This document shows positions 18,446 through 28,001 of a stretch of DNA of 64,000 nucleotides, one piece after another; position 1 is the stretch's first letter, and every line of letters begins with the position of its first letter. The notes beneath the pieces are model-generated. The model had not been told where the DNA came from. It searched no databases and worked only from the letters and a program-made list of their open reading frames with translations. The stretch is from Chloroflexota bacterium. GTDB taxonomy: Bacteria > Chloroflexota > Dehalococcoidia > Bin125. A program made the translations under genes and the position numbers. Where the stretch lies: contig JAPPNI010000030.1 in NCBI GenBank assembly GCA_028873865.1, positions 1 to 64,000 on the forward strand, given 5' to 3'.

Positions 18446-19466
18446 TGTGCGACATCTCCACCCGATCAAGCAGCGGCAGGTCATCGGTCATCGCCGCCCG
18501 CAACTCGGAGTAGCGGTCCTCGCGACCCGTCCAGATTCCGGCGATTCGATCGTACAACTCCTCGTCCGAGGCTCCAGAGCGCAGTAGCGCACGCAGATCG
18601 TGACCGACCGAGGCGAACAGGCAGGTGTAGAGCGAGCCCTCTGCTGACAGCCGCGCCCGCGTGCAGTCGCCGCAGAACGGTTCAGTGACCGAGGTGATCA
18701 CGCCAATCTCGCCGCTGCCGTCCGACCAGCGCCAGCGCCTGGCGACCTCACCTGAGTAGGCCGCTTCCACAGGTTCCAGCTCCTCGACTTGCTCCAGCCG
18801 CTCAATGATCTCGCGGGCCGGCACGACCTCGTCCAGTTTCCAACCGTTGGTCGTGCCGACGTCCATGTACTCGATGAAGCGGACAATGTGTCCCGTGCCA
18901 CGAAAATGTCGAGCCATATCGACTAGTCCATCGTCGTTGGCCCCGCGCTTGACCACCGCATTGATCTTGATCGGACCCAATCCGGCCCTGGCCGCAGCAT
19001 CGATCCCCTCAAGCACGCGCTCGTAGGGGAAGTCGACGCCGTTCATCTCGCGACAGATCTCTGCATCAATCGAGTCGAGACTGACTGTCACGCGGTCCAG
19101 TCCCGCCGCCTTCAATTCATCGGCCAACGATGCGAGCCGAGAGCCGTTGGTAGTCAGGGCAAGGTCGATCTCCGGCAACGCGTCACGAAGCATCGCCACC
19201 AACGTTGGTAGTTGCGCTCGTACGGTCGGCTCGCCGCCGGTCAAGCGCAGCTTGCGCAGACCCATCCGCCCAAAGATCGCGGCCAGGCGAACGATCTCCT
19301 CGAAGCTCAATATCGCTGAACGCGGCAGGAACTCGTACTCGGGGCCGAAAATCTCCTTAGGCATGCAGTAGGGGCAGCGGAAGTTACAGCGGTCAGTGAC
19401 CGAGATACGCAGGTCAGCGAAGCGGCGACCCAACCGGTCAATGGGCGCGTCGGCACGCGACGTCAC
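18435..19466 (-). CDS. moaA: GTP 3',8-cyclase MoaA (radical SAM)
   Basis: First enzyme of molybdenum cofactor synthesis; cyclises GTP by radical SAM chemistry. The N-terminal 4Fe-4S site is CNFRCPYC near residue 27, followed by RLTGGEP. The C-terminal cluster site lies in [20 protein letters not shown]. The chain ends in Gly-Gly, as in active MoaA, where the tail is needed for catalysis. Length (343) is standard. It overlaps rdgB upstream by 4 bp and moaC downstream by 11 bp, so all three are translationally linked. Confidence 0.96.
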   Translation of the reverse strand: MTSRADAPIDRLGRRFADLRISVTDRCNFRCPYCMPKEIFGPEYEFLPRSAILSFEEIVRLAAIFGRMGLRKLRLTGGEPTVRAQLPTLVAMLRDALPEIDLALTTNGSRLASLADELKAAGLDRVTVSLDSIDAEICREMNGVDFPYERVLEGIDAAARAGLGPIKINAVVKRGANDDGLVDMARHFRGTGHIVRFIEYMDVGTTNGWKLDEVVPAREIIERLEQVEELEPVEAAYSGEVARRWRWSDGSGEIGVITSVTEPFCGDCTRARLSAEGSLYTCLFASVGHDLRALLRSGASDEELYDRIAGIWTGREDRYSELRAAMTDDLPLLDRVEMSHIGG

Positions 19467-20092
19467 GACGTTTGGTCCAGAGTTTTGGCCATCACATCAA
19501 GCGCCCAGGACGCATTCGCCAGCGCCCGCGCCCGATGTGAGATCCTGTTCTTCTCCGACACATCCAGCTCCGCCATCCGACGGTCGTCCGGCAGTGCGAA
19601 CAGCGGATCGTAACCGAAGCCCAGGTCGCCACGTTCGTCCACCGCAATCGATCCTTCTACTACGCCCTCGCCCAGCCGCACGTTGGTTGTGTAGGGAAAG
19701 GCGAGTGCGATCACGCAGCGGAATCGAGCCGCTCGCCGCTCGGTTGGGACGTTGGCCAATGCCTGAAGCAGCTTGGCGCGATTGGCGGCGTCGTCCGCTG
19801 CCTCCCCAGCATATCGAGCGCTGTACAGCCCGGGCCCGCCATCGAGCGCGTCGACCTCCAGCCCCGAATCGTCGGCCAGGGCAGGAAGTCCGCATGCGTT
19901 CGCGTAGGAACGCGCCTTGCGCCCGGCATTCTCGGCGTAGGTCTCTCCGTCCTCGACGACCGTGAAGTCCTTCAGACCAACCTCAGCGGGGGCAACCAGA
20001 TCCCACTGCGAATCGACGTGCGCATCGAACAGCTCGCGGAACTCGCGCAGCTTGCCGGGATTACCGGTGGCGATCAGGAGTTGATGCGGCAA
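19463..20092 (-). CDS. rdgB: dITP/XTP pyrophosphatase (RdgB/HAM1)
   Basis: House-cleaning NTPase that removes dITP, ITP and XTP from the nucleotide pool. Family signatures: [13 protein letters not shown] at the N-terminus, [22 protein letters not shown], the RYAGE segment, GFGYDPLF and the C-terminal [10 protein letters not shown]. The 209-residue length is normal. The start is a TTG at 20092 with no strong ribosome site. The C-terminus overlaps moaA by 4 bp. It lies in a minus-strand run with fbp and fba. Confidence 0.94.
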   Translation of the reverse strand: MPHQLLIATGNPGKLREFRELFDAHVDSQWDLVAPAEVGLKDFTVVEDGETYAENAGRKARSYANACGLPALADDSGLEVDALDGGPGLYSARYAGEAADDAANRAKLLQALANVPTERRAARFRCVIALAFPYTTNVRLGEGVVEGSIAVDERGDLGFGYDPLFALPDDRRMAELDVSEKNRISHRARALANASWALDVMAKTLDQTS

Positions 20093-20135
20093 TGATCTGT
20101 TCCCAGACCTCCCACTCGGAGGGAGCTCTTGGTCA

Positions 20136-21146
20136 CTAGCCCGTGTACTCGCCCTTGCGCGCGGCCGAAGTGAGGCGAGCCCGCTCCTGAAATGCGGCCT
20201 GCGCGGCGTCGACGTTTTCGGGCTTACCTGCCCAGACTGCGAGCGGCGTCGCCTGCAGTCCGCGACCGTAAGAGAAGCTCAGTTCCCACGGCGCAGAGGG
20301 CGACCCAGCCGCTGCCTGGTTGATCGCGTTCAGATTGACCGTCGCCTCCTCGTCCGACTGTCCGCCGGAGAGGAAGACGCAGCCCGGCACTGCTGAGGGC
20401 ACGGAGTTGGCAAACACCCGCAGCGTCTCGGAAGCAACAACTTCCGCCGGCGCACGATCGGCTGCGCTCTTGCCTGAGAGCACCATGTTCGGCTTGAGCA
20501 GAGTGCCCTCAAGGTCGACATCCTGGACGGCCAATGCGGCGTACGTCGCGCGCAGGGCGGCCTCGGTCGCCGCCGCACAAGAGGCGATGTCGTGGTCGCC
20601 ATCCATCAACACCTCGGGCTCGACGATCGGTACGAGTCCCGCCTCCTGCGAAAGCGCGGCGAAGCGGGCCAGCGCGTGCGCGTTGACATCGAGGCAATAT
20701 GCCGTCGGACGGTCCTCGGCGATGTCGATCACCGCCCGCCACTTGGTGAAGCGAGCCCCCTGCTCGCGGTACACCTCAAGCCGCTCGCGCAGCCCGTCGA
20801 GACCCTCGGTCACTTTTTCGTTCGGCGAGCCGGCCAGGTCCTTGGCGCCCTTGTCTACCTTGACCCCCGGAATCACGCCGTTCGAAGTCAACACCTCAAC
20901 CAACGGCGTGCCATTCGATGAATCCTGGGCCAGGGTCTCCTCGAACAGAATCACGCCGGAGATCCAGTCGCCGATCCCGTCCGAGGTGAATAGCAGTTGT
21001 CGCCAGTCGCGGCGATTGGCCTCGGTCGATTCGAGGCCAATCGTGTCAAAGCGCCTCTTGATTGTCGGTGCGGACTCGTCGGCGGCCAGAATGCCCCGTC
21101 CCGGCGCGACCAGAGCGCGCGCAGTTTCATGTAGTTGGTTGCTCAT
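20136..21146 (-). CDS. Class I fructose-bisphosphate aldolase
   Basis: Cleaves or forms fructose 1,6-bisphosphate by Schiff-base chemistry. The 336-residue chain has the class I motifs GRGILAADESAPTIKRRF near the N-terminus, the FTKWRAVI strand, EPEVLMDGDHD, the Schiff-base lysine in TLLKPNMVL, and FLSGGQS. It ends with the NAAFQERARLTSAAR-like helix and a penultimate Thr-Gly rather than the usual C-terminal Tyr of vertebrate enzymes. A GAGG ribosome site precedes the ATG. It lies 50 bp after fbp, so the two sequential gluconeogenic enzymes are probably co-transcribed. Confidence 0.94.
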   Translation of the reverse strand: MSNQLHETARALVAPGRGILAADESAPTIKRRFDTIGLESTEANRRDWRQLLFTSDGIGDWISGVILFEETLAQDSSNGTPLVEVLTSNGVIPGVKVDKGAKDLAGSPNEKVTEGLDGLRERLEVYREQGARFTKWRAVIDIAEDRPTAYCLDVNAHALARFAALSQEAGLVPIVEPEVLMDGDHDIASCAAATEAALRATYAALAVQDVDLEGTLLKPNMVLSGKSAADRAPAEVVASETLRVFANSVPSAVPGCVFLSGGQSDEEATVNLNAINQAAAGSPSAPWELSFSYGRGLQATPLAVWAGKPENVDAAQAAFQERARLTSAARKGEYTG

Positions 21147-21195
21147 CTAGTACCGCCTCTCGGGCTCTCGATCTTCGTGTTGATGCGTCTCTGGG

Positions 21196-22212
21196 TTACT
21201 GGGCCAGTCTGGCGACGACTCGTTCGACCACGTCGGCATTGCCAACGATCAGCGGTGTTCGCTGATGCAGTTGTTGGGGCAGGACATCGAGAATCCGTTC
21301 CGTGCCGGTCGATCCTGCGCCACCTGCCTGCTCTGCCACGTAACAGAGGGGATTCGCCTCATACCCGAGACGCAGCTTGCCAGCTGGCGACTTCAGGTCG
21401 CCCGGATAGAGGAAGATCCCGCCCTTGAGCAAGTCACGATGGAAATCGGCGACCAGCGAGCCCACGTAACGCAGCCCATAGTCATTGCGCAGCTCTGCGA
21501 CGGCGGCTTGCATCTCCGGATGCCAGTTGCCCTGATTACCTTCGTTGACCGAGTAGGCGGCGCACTTTGCCGGGATCCGAATCTGGTCGTGCGAGTGCAG
21601 GAACTCGCCCGACGCCGGATCGAGCGTGAATCCATCCACCCGACCCTCGGTTGCGACGACCAACACTGTCGATGATCCGTACACGACGTACACCGCTCCG
21701 CATTGCTCGCGGCCGGGGCGCAGTAAGGTCTCATCGCTGACCCGCGAATCGTCGCTTCGGCGATAGACCGCGAAAATCGAGCCGATGGTGACCGCCACGT
21801 CGATATTGGAGGAACCATCAACCGGGTCAAACATCACGAGATAGGGGTGATCCGGACGATCTGAAACGAAGACCGCCTCCTCCAGCTCCTCGCAGGCCAG
21901 CGCGGCGACCACTCCGCAGTCGCGCAGGGAAGAGACAAATGCGTCGGTGCCGGCGGCGTCGAGCACCTGCACGATTTCGCCCTGCACGTTCGTCTCGCCA
22001 GTGTCCCCCAATATGCCCGCCAGCGCGGCTCGGCGAGTCAACCCGTCAACCCGCCTGGCCCCATCAGCGATCGCGTCGACTACGGTCAGAAAGCCGTCAG
22101 CAACCAGATCGGCGGGCGCCGTTTCCGCAACCACGTCGGCCAGGGTCTTCATCGAATCGCCGGAATCTGACATAACCGGTCGCCCGCCATTCGCCTGAAC
22201 GCTGCGCGACAT
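21196..22212 (-). CDS. fbp: Class 1 fructose-1,6-bisphosphatase
   Basis: Hydrolyses fructose 1,6-bisphosphate to fructose 6-phosphate, the committed gluconeogenic step. The metal-binding motif DPVDGSSNID is intact, as are the GTGETNVQGE-like N-terminal region (GDTGETNVQGE), CEELEEAVFV, the GIFLYPGD substrate loop and the LRLGYEANPLCYVAEQAGG stretch. The 338-residue length is typical. The ATG at 22212 is used; internal ATGs 14 and 21 codons in lack ribosome sites. It leads the fbp-fba-rdgB-moaA-moaC run and is divergent from folC. Confidence 0.94.
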   Translation of the reverse strand: MSRSVQANGGRPVMSDSGDSMKTLADVVAETAPADLVADGFLTVVDAIADGARRVDGLTRRAALAGILGDTGETNVQGEIVQVLDAAGTDAFVSSLRDCGVVAALACEELEEAVFVSDRPDHPYLVMFDPVDGSSNIDVAVTIGSIFAVYRRSDDSRVSDETLLRPGREQCGAVYVVYGSSTVLVVATEGRVDGFTLDPASGEFLHSHDQIRIPAKCAAYSVNEGNQGNWHPEMQAAVAELRNDYGLRYVGSLVADFHRDLLKGGIFLYPGDLKSPAGKLRLGYEANPLCYVAEQAGGAGSTGTERILDVLPQQLHQRTPLIVGNADVVERVVARLAQ

Positions 22213-22244
22213 GGCGCAGATACTCTTGCGCGGATCGTCGCAGC

Positions 22245-22274
22245 CTGAAACCGCCTGATCAAGTGGCGTACGAT
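22245..22274 (+). promoter_or_regulatory. Possible folC-fabF promoter
   Basis: CTGAAA (22245-22250) and TACGAT (22269-22274) are separated by 18 bp. The -10 box matches that of the two CIRCE promoters. Transcription would start near 22281, after the in-frame TTG at 22277, which supports the ATG at 22334 as the folC start. Confidence 0.45.
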
Positions 22275-22333
22275 GATTGAATCAGGAAGCGGTCCACGAA
22301 GAGACCAAGAGACGCCGAGCGAGAGACGCAGAA

Positions 22334-23818
22334 ATGCCGACGGCGCAGGACAACACCAACCAATCCGATAAACCGGCCAGCCAGCCGATCGCCGACTACT
22401 CCCAGGCGGTTGACTGGTTGATGTCGTTTGCCGACTTCGAGCGTGGCTCGGGGCCCCGGCGAGCGAAGGGTGACTTCGCGCTGGAACGCATCCGCTCGAT
22501 CTTGCGCCGCCTTGGCGATCCGCAGCACGGTCGCCCCACGATCCACATCGCTGGCAGCAAAGGCAAGGGTTCGACCGCAGCCATCCTCGAATCGATCTTG
22601 CGTGCAGCCGGCTTCCGCACCGGATTGTTCACCAGCCCTCACCTACACGAGTTCACGGAGCGCATCCGGGTTCTCGGCCCACCTCTGCCCGAAGAAGAGT
22701 TCGCCCGCCTCTGTGAGCAGGTCCGCCACGTGGTCGAGGCCGAACTGGCCGAGGATCCCGGGCACATCAGCACCTTCGAAATCCTCACGGCGCTTTGCTT
22801 CCACGCGTTTCATGCCCACGACGTTGACGTCCAAATCATCGAGGTCGGCCTCGGGGGACGGCTCGACTGCACCAACGTCTTCTCCCGCACCGACGCAGCC
22901 GTGATCACCTCGCTCTCTTACGAGCACACCGACATCCTCGGCCACAAAATCACTCAGATCGCCGCAGAGAAGGCGGGCATCATCAGCGCGGCCTGCCGCC
23001 AGGTCATACTCGCGCCGCAGCGCTATCTGGAAGCGGCCGAGGTCGTGCGCAACGCAGCCGACGATGTTCCGGTCCCGTTGATCGATGTCGACGCCGCCTA
23101 CATCACCGCTCCAGCGGGCGTCGAGCCTTGGGGTCAGTGGTTCCGACTCCACCGGCGCGAACCACGTCCCGATGAGCCACCGCAATCTATGCATCTGCTA
23201 CCGCTCCTGGGTCGACACCAAATCGACAACGCCGTCACGGCGATTGCCACGATCGACGCTCTGGTCGCCGCCGGTACTGTCGCGGTGCCATCCGAGGCTC
23301 TGCATAAGGGATTGGCCACCGTGCGCTGGCCCGGCCGTCTCGAGTCGTTCGAGCTGCCGGAGGCATTTGGCCCCAACGAGCCTGCGGGGCCACCGACCGT
23401 CGTGATCGACGGTGCTCACAACGCCGAGTCGGTCCAGCGCGCGCTCGATGCCTGCCGCGAGTACTTCCCTCATGAGCAGCTTCACGTCATCTTCGGCGTG
23501 CTCGGCGACAAGGCGCTGAAGGACATGGCCAACATCATCCAGACCCGCAGTGCCCACATCTATGCCACGACATCCGAGCACCCACGCGCCCGGCCGCCGC
23601 AGCAGGTTGCCGATGCGTTCGCGGATTCCGACTGGCAAGGCGATGTCGCCGTCCATGCCGATCCCCACGCGGCGCTGAGCGCCGCCGGTCAGCGCGCCCG
23701 GGCCGACGACCTGATCCTCGTGGTCGGCTCCCTCTCTCTCGCCGCGGACGCGCGACGCTTCCTGAGCGCTCCAGCGCAAACGCACATCGTCCGCCGAGCT
23801 GAGGATCCGACCGTATGA
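22334..23818 (+). CDS. folC: Folylpolyglutamate synthase / dihydrofolate synthase
   Basis: Mur-ligase-family enzyme that adds glutamate to folates, and to dihydropteroate in bifunctional forms. The 494-residue chain has the P-loop IHIAGSKGKGST, the folate-binding TSPHLHEFTERIRV, the GLGGRLDCTNVF motif, SYEHTDILG, the KAGII lysine region, and the C-terminal-domain VVIDGAHNAESV. Length is at the upper end of the family because of a polar N-terminal extension of about 40 residues. The ATG at 22334 is preferred over a TTG at 22277 that lies within the promoter region. The stop overlaps the fabF start as ATGA, so the pair is coupled. Confidence 0.93.
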   Translation: MPTAQDNTNQSDKPASQPIADYSQAVDWLMSFADFERGSGPRRAKGDFALERIRSILRRLGDPQHGRPTIHIAGSKGKGSTAAILESILRAAGFRTGLFTSPHLHEFTERIRVLGPPLPEEEFARLCEQVRHVVEAELAEDPGHISTFEILTALCFHAFHAHDVDVQIIEVGLGGRLDCTNVFSRTDAAVITSLSYEHTDILGHKITQIAAEKAGIISAACRQVILAPQRYLEAAEVVRNAADDVPVPLIDVDAAYITAPAGVEPWGQWFRLHRREPRPDEPPQSMHLLPLLGRHQIDNAVTAIATIDALVAAGTVAVPSEALHKGLATVRWPGRLESFELPEAFGPNEPAGPPTVVIDGAHNAESVQRALDACREYFPHEQLHVIFGVLGDKALKDMANIIQTRSAHIYATTSEHPRARPPQQVADAFADSDWQGDVAVHADPHAALSAAGQRARADDLILVVGSLSLAADARRFLSAPAQTHIVRRAEDPTV

Positions 23819-25098
23819 CTGAGTCAGAGCCTGCCCCGGAACGAGCCGAACGCACCCGAGTCGTCGTCACTGGCATGGGGGCCGTCTCTCCATACGGCCC
23901 CGGCGTAGACCTGTTGTGGGACAAACTGCTCGCGGGAGAAAGCGCGATCAAGCCAATCGAGAACTTCGACATCTCCGGGTTCAGCTGCACGATTGGCGGC
24001 GAGATTCGCGATTTCGACGCCCGAGATTTCATCGATCGAAAATCCGCCCGCCGCATGGCTCGATTCACTCATTTCGCTGTCGCCGCCGCACGGGAAGCCA
24101 TCGAGAATGCACAACTCGACCTCGACTCGCTCGACCGGAGCCGGATCGGCGTTGTCCTGGGCAACGGGGCCGGCGGATACCCGGAGATCCAGGCCACCGC
24201 CAGCACGCTTTTCGATCGAGGCGGGATGCGCCTCGACCCGCTCTTCCTGCCCAAGGTGCTGCCGAACATGGCGGCCGCCAATATCGCCATGCAATTCGGC
24301 CTGCTGGGCTACAACACGACGGTCGTGACTGCCTGCGCCGCCGGTACCCAAGCGCTCGGAGATGCCACAAACGTAATCCGAAACGGGCAGGCCGACATCG
24401 TCATTACCGGCGGCACCGAGGCGGGATTCTGCCAGCTCGGACTCGGGGGATTCGCGGTCATGCGCGCGCTTTCTACCAAGAACGAGAACCCGACGGCCGC
24501 GTCGCGACCGTTCGACGCCGACCGCGACGGCTTCGTCCCCGGCGAGGGCGCCGGCATCATCGTGCTCGAGTCGGAAGAGTCGGCTCGGCGACGGGGCGTC
24601 AACTATCAGGTCGAACTGGCCGGTTTCGGCTCCTCAGCCGATGCCCACCACCTGGTCATGCCCGACGCCGATGGAGCCGGACCGATCCGGGCGATCAACT
24701 GGGCCATGGAGGACGCCGATATTCAGCCGGAGGAGATCGACTACGTCAATGCACACGGCACGTCAACGCCGCTCAACGATGCCTCCGAGACCCGCGCCAT
24801 CAAAATTGCGCTGGGCGAAGCGGCCCACAATGTCCCGGTGTCGTCGACCAAATCGATGATCGGTCACATCTTCGGAGGGGCAGGTGGACTGGAGTCGATT
24901 GCGGCGATCAAAGCCATCACCGACGGCAAAATCCACCCCACGATCAACTACACCACGCCGGATCCCGAGTGTGACCTCGACTACGTCCCCAACCAGTCTC
25001 GCCACGCTGAAGTCGATGCCGTGCTCAAGAACTCATTCGGCTTCGGCGGCCAGAACGCCTGTCTCGTCTTCCGCCGGATCGACGGCGCCCGAGCTTGA
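23815..25098 (+). CDS. fabF: 3-oxoacyl-[acyl-carrier-protein] synthase II
   Basis: Condensing enzyme of fatty acid elongation. The complete catalytic set is present: Cys174 in VVTACAAG, His314 in HGTSTPLND, Lys346 and His351 in STKSMIGHIFGGAGG, and the C-terminal NSFGFGGQN loop. The 427-residue length is normal. It overlaps folC by 4 bp. It serves as the active reference for the ketosynthase-like gene at 60636-61883, where all of these residues are replaced. No acyl carrier protein, fabD or fabG gene is adjacent. Confidence 0.96.
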   Translation: MTESEPAPERAERTRVVVTGMGAVSPYGPGVDLLWDKLLAGESAIKPIENFDISGFSCTIGGEIRDFDARDFIDRKSARRMARFTHFAVAAAREAIENAQLDLDSLDRSRIGVVLGNGAGGYPEIQATASTLFDRGGMRLDPLFLPKVLPNMAAANIAMQFGLLGYNTTVVTACAAGTQALGDATNVIRNGQADIVITGGTEAGFCQLGLGGFAVMRALSTKNENPTAASRPFDADRDGFVPGEGAGIIVLESEESARRRGVNYQVELAGFGSSADAHHLVMPDADGAGPIRAINWAMEDADIQPEEIDYVNAHGTSTPLNDASETRAIKIALGEAAHNVPVSSTKSMIGHIFGGAGGLESIAAIKAITDGKIHPTINYTTPDPECDLDYVPNQSRHAEVDAVLKNSFGFGGQNACLVFRRIDGARA

Positions 25099-25101
25099 TT
25101 G

Positions 25102-25130
25102 GTCATGCCCGCGCCGGGCGCGGGCATGAC
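25102..25130. terminator. Terminator-like palindrome between fabF and the SWIM gene
   Basis: A perfect inverted repeat with 14-base arms (25102-25115 and 25117-25130, left arm GTCATGCCCGCGCC) around a single central base. It lies just after the fabF stop and before the convergent gene's stop, so it could end both transcripts. No T tract follows, so Rho-independent termination is not certain. Confidence 0.6.
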
Positions 25131-25143
25131 GAGTAATCGTCCA

Positions 25144-25404
25144 CTACTTCCCGGTTGGAAGCGCGGGCCGATAGCGTTCCGGCAACATCTGGTCGAGCAC
25201 GCGCTCAAGCGCCATCGTATGCGAGCAGGTTTTCGCGTCCTGGAAAAAATGACAGTCGCAGTCCCAGCCGTCGGGGCCGAGCTGGGCCGTGTGCGTCGTA
25301 GAGTCGCCGCGTACATCGCAACGCAACGACAGCACCTGGAAGCGCTCCAGTTCCTCCGCGTAGATTCGCGCCTTCTCAATCTTCGAGATGAGGCTGCTCT
25401 GCAT
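25144..25404 (-). CDS. Small SWIM-type zinc-finger protein
   Basis: An 86-residue protein. After an amphipathic helix (LISKIEKARIYAEELERF) comes a beta-hairpin (VLSLRCDVRGDSTTHTAQL) and then WDCDCHFFQDAKTCSHTMALERVL. The last part matches the SWIM zinc-binding pattern CxC...CxH. SWIM domains bind DNA or proteins; free-standing mini versions of this size are of unknown role. The ATG has GAGGGAG 7 bp upstream. It is followed at a distance by nothing on its strand; upstream lies thpR, 53 bp away, which may be co-transcribed. Confidence 0.75.
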   Translation of the reverse strand: MQSSLISKIEKARIYAEELERFQVLSLRCDVRGDSTTHTAQLGPDGWDCDCHFFQDAKTCSHTMALERVLDQMLPERYRPALPTGK

Positions 25405-25457
25405 CGCATAACTCCCTCGAAATCGCTCCGCCGGGCGGGCAATGGTACACCCGAATG

Positions 25458-26030
25458 TTACAACTCGGCCAGCGCCAGTCGACGGTATTGAGGCCCATCC
25501 TTCAACAGGATCGAGTGAACCAATGCCACCCGCTTCACGACCGACCGAATGTCCGGTGCGGGTGCTGTTTCGACGGCAGTGCGGATCGCAGCCAGATCGA
25601 GCCTGGTCGCCTGTCGACGCACCCTGCCCAAGGTCAGATGAGGGCGGAACGCCTCGGGCTCGCTCGAGAACCCCGCCTCGGCCATCGCCTGGTCGAGATG
25701 CCGTCGCAGTTGTTGCAGCCGGTCATATCCCTGGTCGCGGGCGACTCCAACCCAGACAACACGTGGGCGCCGTCCGCCAAAGGAACCCACCTCAGTCATG
25801 GATATCTCAAACGCCCCGCTACCAGCGAGTGCGTCGAGTGAGCGACCAATGTCCGGCAGCTGTTCCTCCCGCACTTCACCGAGAAAACGCAAGGTCAGGT
25901 GTATCGCCTCCCGCTTCACCCAGCGCACGGAGTGCCCGGGAACGTTGGGGTCTGCCTGCAGCCCATGACCGACGGACCAGACCTCATCCAGCGCTGAAGG
26001 CTCCAGGACCACTTCGATGAACATCCGCAT
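25458..26030 (-). CDS. thpR: RNA 2',3'-cyclic phosphodiesterase
   Basis: 2H phosphoesterase family enzyme (ThpR/LigT) that opens 2',3'-cyclic phosphates on RNA ends. The two hallmark HxTx motifs are present as HLTLRFLG and HLTLGRV. The N-terminus MRMFIEVVLEP matches the family start, and the 190-residue length is normal. GAGGGGG lies 8 bp before the ATG. It is divergent from the transketolase genes. Confidence 0.92.
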   Translation of the reverse strand: MRMFIEVVLEPSALDEVWSVGHGLQADPNVPGHSVRWVKREAIHLTLRFLGEVREEQLPDIGRSLDALAGSGAFEISMTEVGSFGGRRPRVVWVGVARDQGYDRLQQLRRHLDQAMAEAGFSSEPEAFRPHLTLGRVRRQATRLDLAAIRTAVETAPAPDIRSVVKRVALVHSILLKDGPQYRRLALAEL

Positions 26031-26147
26031 CGGCAGATCCCCCTCTTGTGCCTGCGTTTTCCAATGTTCCTATCTGCAATCCCAATCCGCCACTAGCATG
26101 ATCGTGCATTCGCTGAGCGGCCTGCTGCCACCGAAATCCAGCGCCAT

Positions 26148-27008
26148 ATGACCTCATCCCCTCTGCCTGCCATCGACACCGACGCCCTGGTCGATGTCTG
26201 CAAGCGGATTCGACGCCACATCGTGGAGATGACCCACGCCGCGCAGTCTGGACATCCCGGCGGTTCGCTTTCCGCGACCGAGATTTTCGCCGCCCTGTAT
26301 TTCGGCGGCGTCGTTCGACACGATCCAAGCAACCCCCAATGGGTACAGCGCGACCGGGTGATCCTGAGCAAGGGTCACGCGACGCCGGTCGTCTATGCCA
26401 CGCTGGCAGAGGCCGGCTACTTCAGCACCGAGCTGATTCCGTCGTTCCGCTCTCTGGGCACCGAGCTACAGGGACACGTGGTACGCAACAAGCCAGCCGG
26501 CGTCGAGATGTCCGGCGGCGCGTTGGGCATGGGACTCTCCTTCGCCGTCGGGGTCGCGCTCGGACACAATCTCGACGATCTGCCTGAAGACGAGGGTCAT
26601 GTTTTCGTCGTCGTCGGCGACGGTGAACTGAACGAAGGCCAGAACTGGGAGGCGATCATGTCCGCCTCGCACTTCGGACTGCATCGGATTACCGCCATCG
26701 TCGACCGCAATCACTTCCAGAACGACGGACCAGGCGACGAGATCATGCGGATCGATCCGGTCGGCGACAAGTGGGCCGCGTTCGGCTGGAGCGTGCAACA
26801 CGTCGACGGTCACGACGTGGAGGCCGTCCGGGACGCACTGCTGACGGCTCGCGCCTGCACTGATGCGCCGCAGGTGGTGATTTGCGAAACGGTCAAGGGA
26901 CGCGGCGTCTCGTTTATGGCAGAGAATCCGGCCGGCTGGCACGGCAAGGGGCCGTCGGACGAACAGCTCGCCCAGGCGCTACGGGAGATCGACGGAGGGC
27001 TGACATGA
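26148..27008 (+). CDS. Transketolase, N-terminal subunit
   Basis: Thiamine-diphosphate-binding half of a split transketolase of the pentose phosphate pathway, 286 residues. Motifs: AAQSGHPGGSLS, SKGHATPVVYA, the ThDP/magnesium motif VVGDGELNEGQNWEA and IVDRNHFQNDG. It corresponds to the first domain of the usual one-chain enzyme. The stop overlaps the C-terminal-subunit start as ATGA, giving balanced synthesis. Family members include similar split enzymes of unproven substrate, so activity on xylulose 5-phosphate is likely but not shown. Confidence 0.92.
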   Translation: MTSSPLPAIDTDALVDVCKRIRRHIVEMTHAAQSGHPGGSLSATEIFAALYFGGVVRHDPSNPQWVQRDRVILSKGHATPVVYATLAEAGYFSTELIPSFRSLGTELQGHVVRNKPAGVEMSGGALGMGLSFAVGVALGHNLDDLPEDEGHVFVVVGDGELNEGQNWEAIMSASHFGLHRITAIVDRNHFQNDGPGDEIMRIDPVGDKWAAFGWSVQHVDGHDVEAVRDALLTARACTDAPQVVICETVKGRGVSFMAENPAGWHGKGPSDEQLAQALREIDGGLT

Positions 27009-27979
27009 GCTCGAACGGGTGGGCCGCCATCCCTGAGCCGCCGCCGGCCGCAACCCGCGAAGCCTACGGCCCGGCGCTGGTCAAGCTGGCAGAGGCGGGA
27101 CACGACATCGTTGCGCTCGACGCCGATTTGTCCGCCTCGACCGGAGGCAACAAGCTCGCCGCCAGCTTCCCCGAGCGCTGGTTCACTGTCGGCGCCGCGG
27201 AACAGAACATGATCAGCATCGCGGCGGGCCTCGCCTCAACCGGCAAGACCGTCTACGCCGCCTCGTTCGCCGTCTTCATGCCCGGCCACTGCTTCGACCA
27301 GATCCGTGTGCAGATCGCGCAACAACGCATGAACGTCAAGCTGATCGCCTCGCATGGAGGCATCTCGGTCGGCGAGGACGGCGCCTCTGCCCAGGCGATC
27401 GAAGACCTCGCGTTGATGACCTCACTGCCCGGCATGAACGTGGTCGTGCCCAGCGATGCGGTCGAGGCAGATTGGGCAATCCGCCGCGCAGCCGAGGACG
27501 ACGAACCCTGGTACATCCGCCTCGGCCGACCCAAACTGCCGATCATCCATCTCGGCGTCGACGAGCCGCGATTCGAGCTTGGGCGGGCCGAAGTCATCTA
27601 CCTGGAAGACCACGTCACCCTGATTGCCTGTGGGCTGATGGTGGAGCCCACAATGCGCGCTGCCGAATCGCTCGCGCAGGAAGGCATCGGCGCGCGCGTG
27701 CTCAACATGGCGACGATCAAACCGCTCGATGAGGCGGAGGTGATTCGGGCCGCCGAGGAGACCGGCGCGATCGTCTGCGCCGAGGAGCATAACGTCATCG
27801 GCGGTCTCGGGGCGGCCGTGGCGCGTACTCTGGCGCTGCATTGTCCGGTACCGATGGAACAGGTCGGGATCAACGACACTTTCGGCCAGTCCGGGCCCTG
27901 GCAGGCGCTGCTCAATGAGTACGGCTTGACGTCAGAGTCAGTCGTTGAAGCGGCCAAGAGGGCGATCGCCAGGAAGTAG
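27005..27979 (+). CDS. Transketolase, C-terminal subunit
   Basis: Second half of the split transketolase, 324 residues. It shows the pyrimidine-binding domain (ALDADLSASTGG, the RWFTVGAAEQNMISIAAGLA motif carrying the conserved Glu, ASFAVF, SHGGISVGEDGASAQAIEDLA) and the C-terminal domain (EEHNVIGGLGAAVA). The ATG at 27005 overlaps the N-terminal-subunit stop; reading further upstream would only duplicate the other frame of that gene. It ends 22 bp from a convergent HAD gene. Confidence 0.93.
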   Translation: MSSNGWAAIPEPPPAATREAYGPALVKLAEAGHDIVALDADLSASTGGNKLAASFPERWFTVGAAEQNMISIAAGLASTGKTVYAASFAVFMPGHCFDQIRVQIAQQRMNVKLIASHGGISVGEDGASAQAIEDLALMTSLPGMNVVVPSDAVEADWAIRRAAEDDEPWYIRLGRPKLPIIHLGVDEPRFELGRAEVIYLEDHVTLIACGLMVEPTMRAAESLAQEGIGARVLNMATIKPLDEAEVIRAAEETGAIVCAEEHNVIGGLGAAVARTLALHCPVPMEQVGINDTFGQSGPWQALLNEYGLTSESVVEAAKRAIARK

Positions 27980-28001
27980 CCGGCCTCTTGGCAGCAGCCG
28001 A

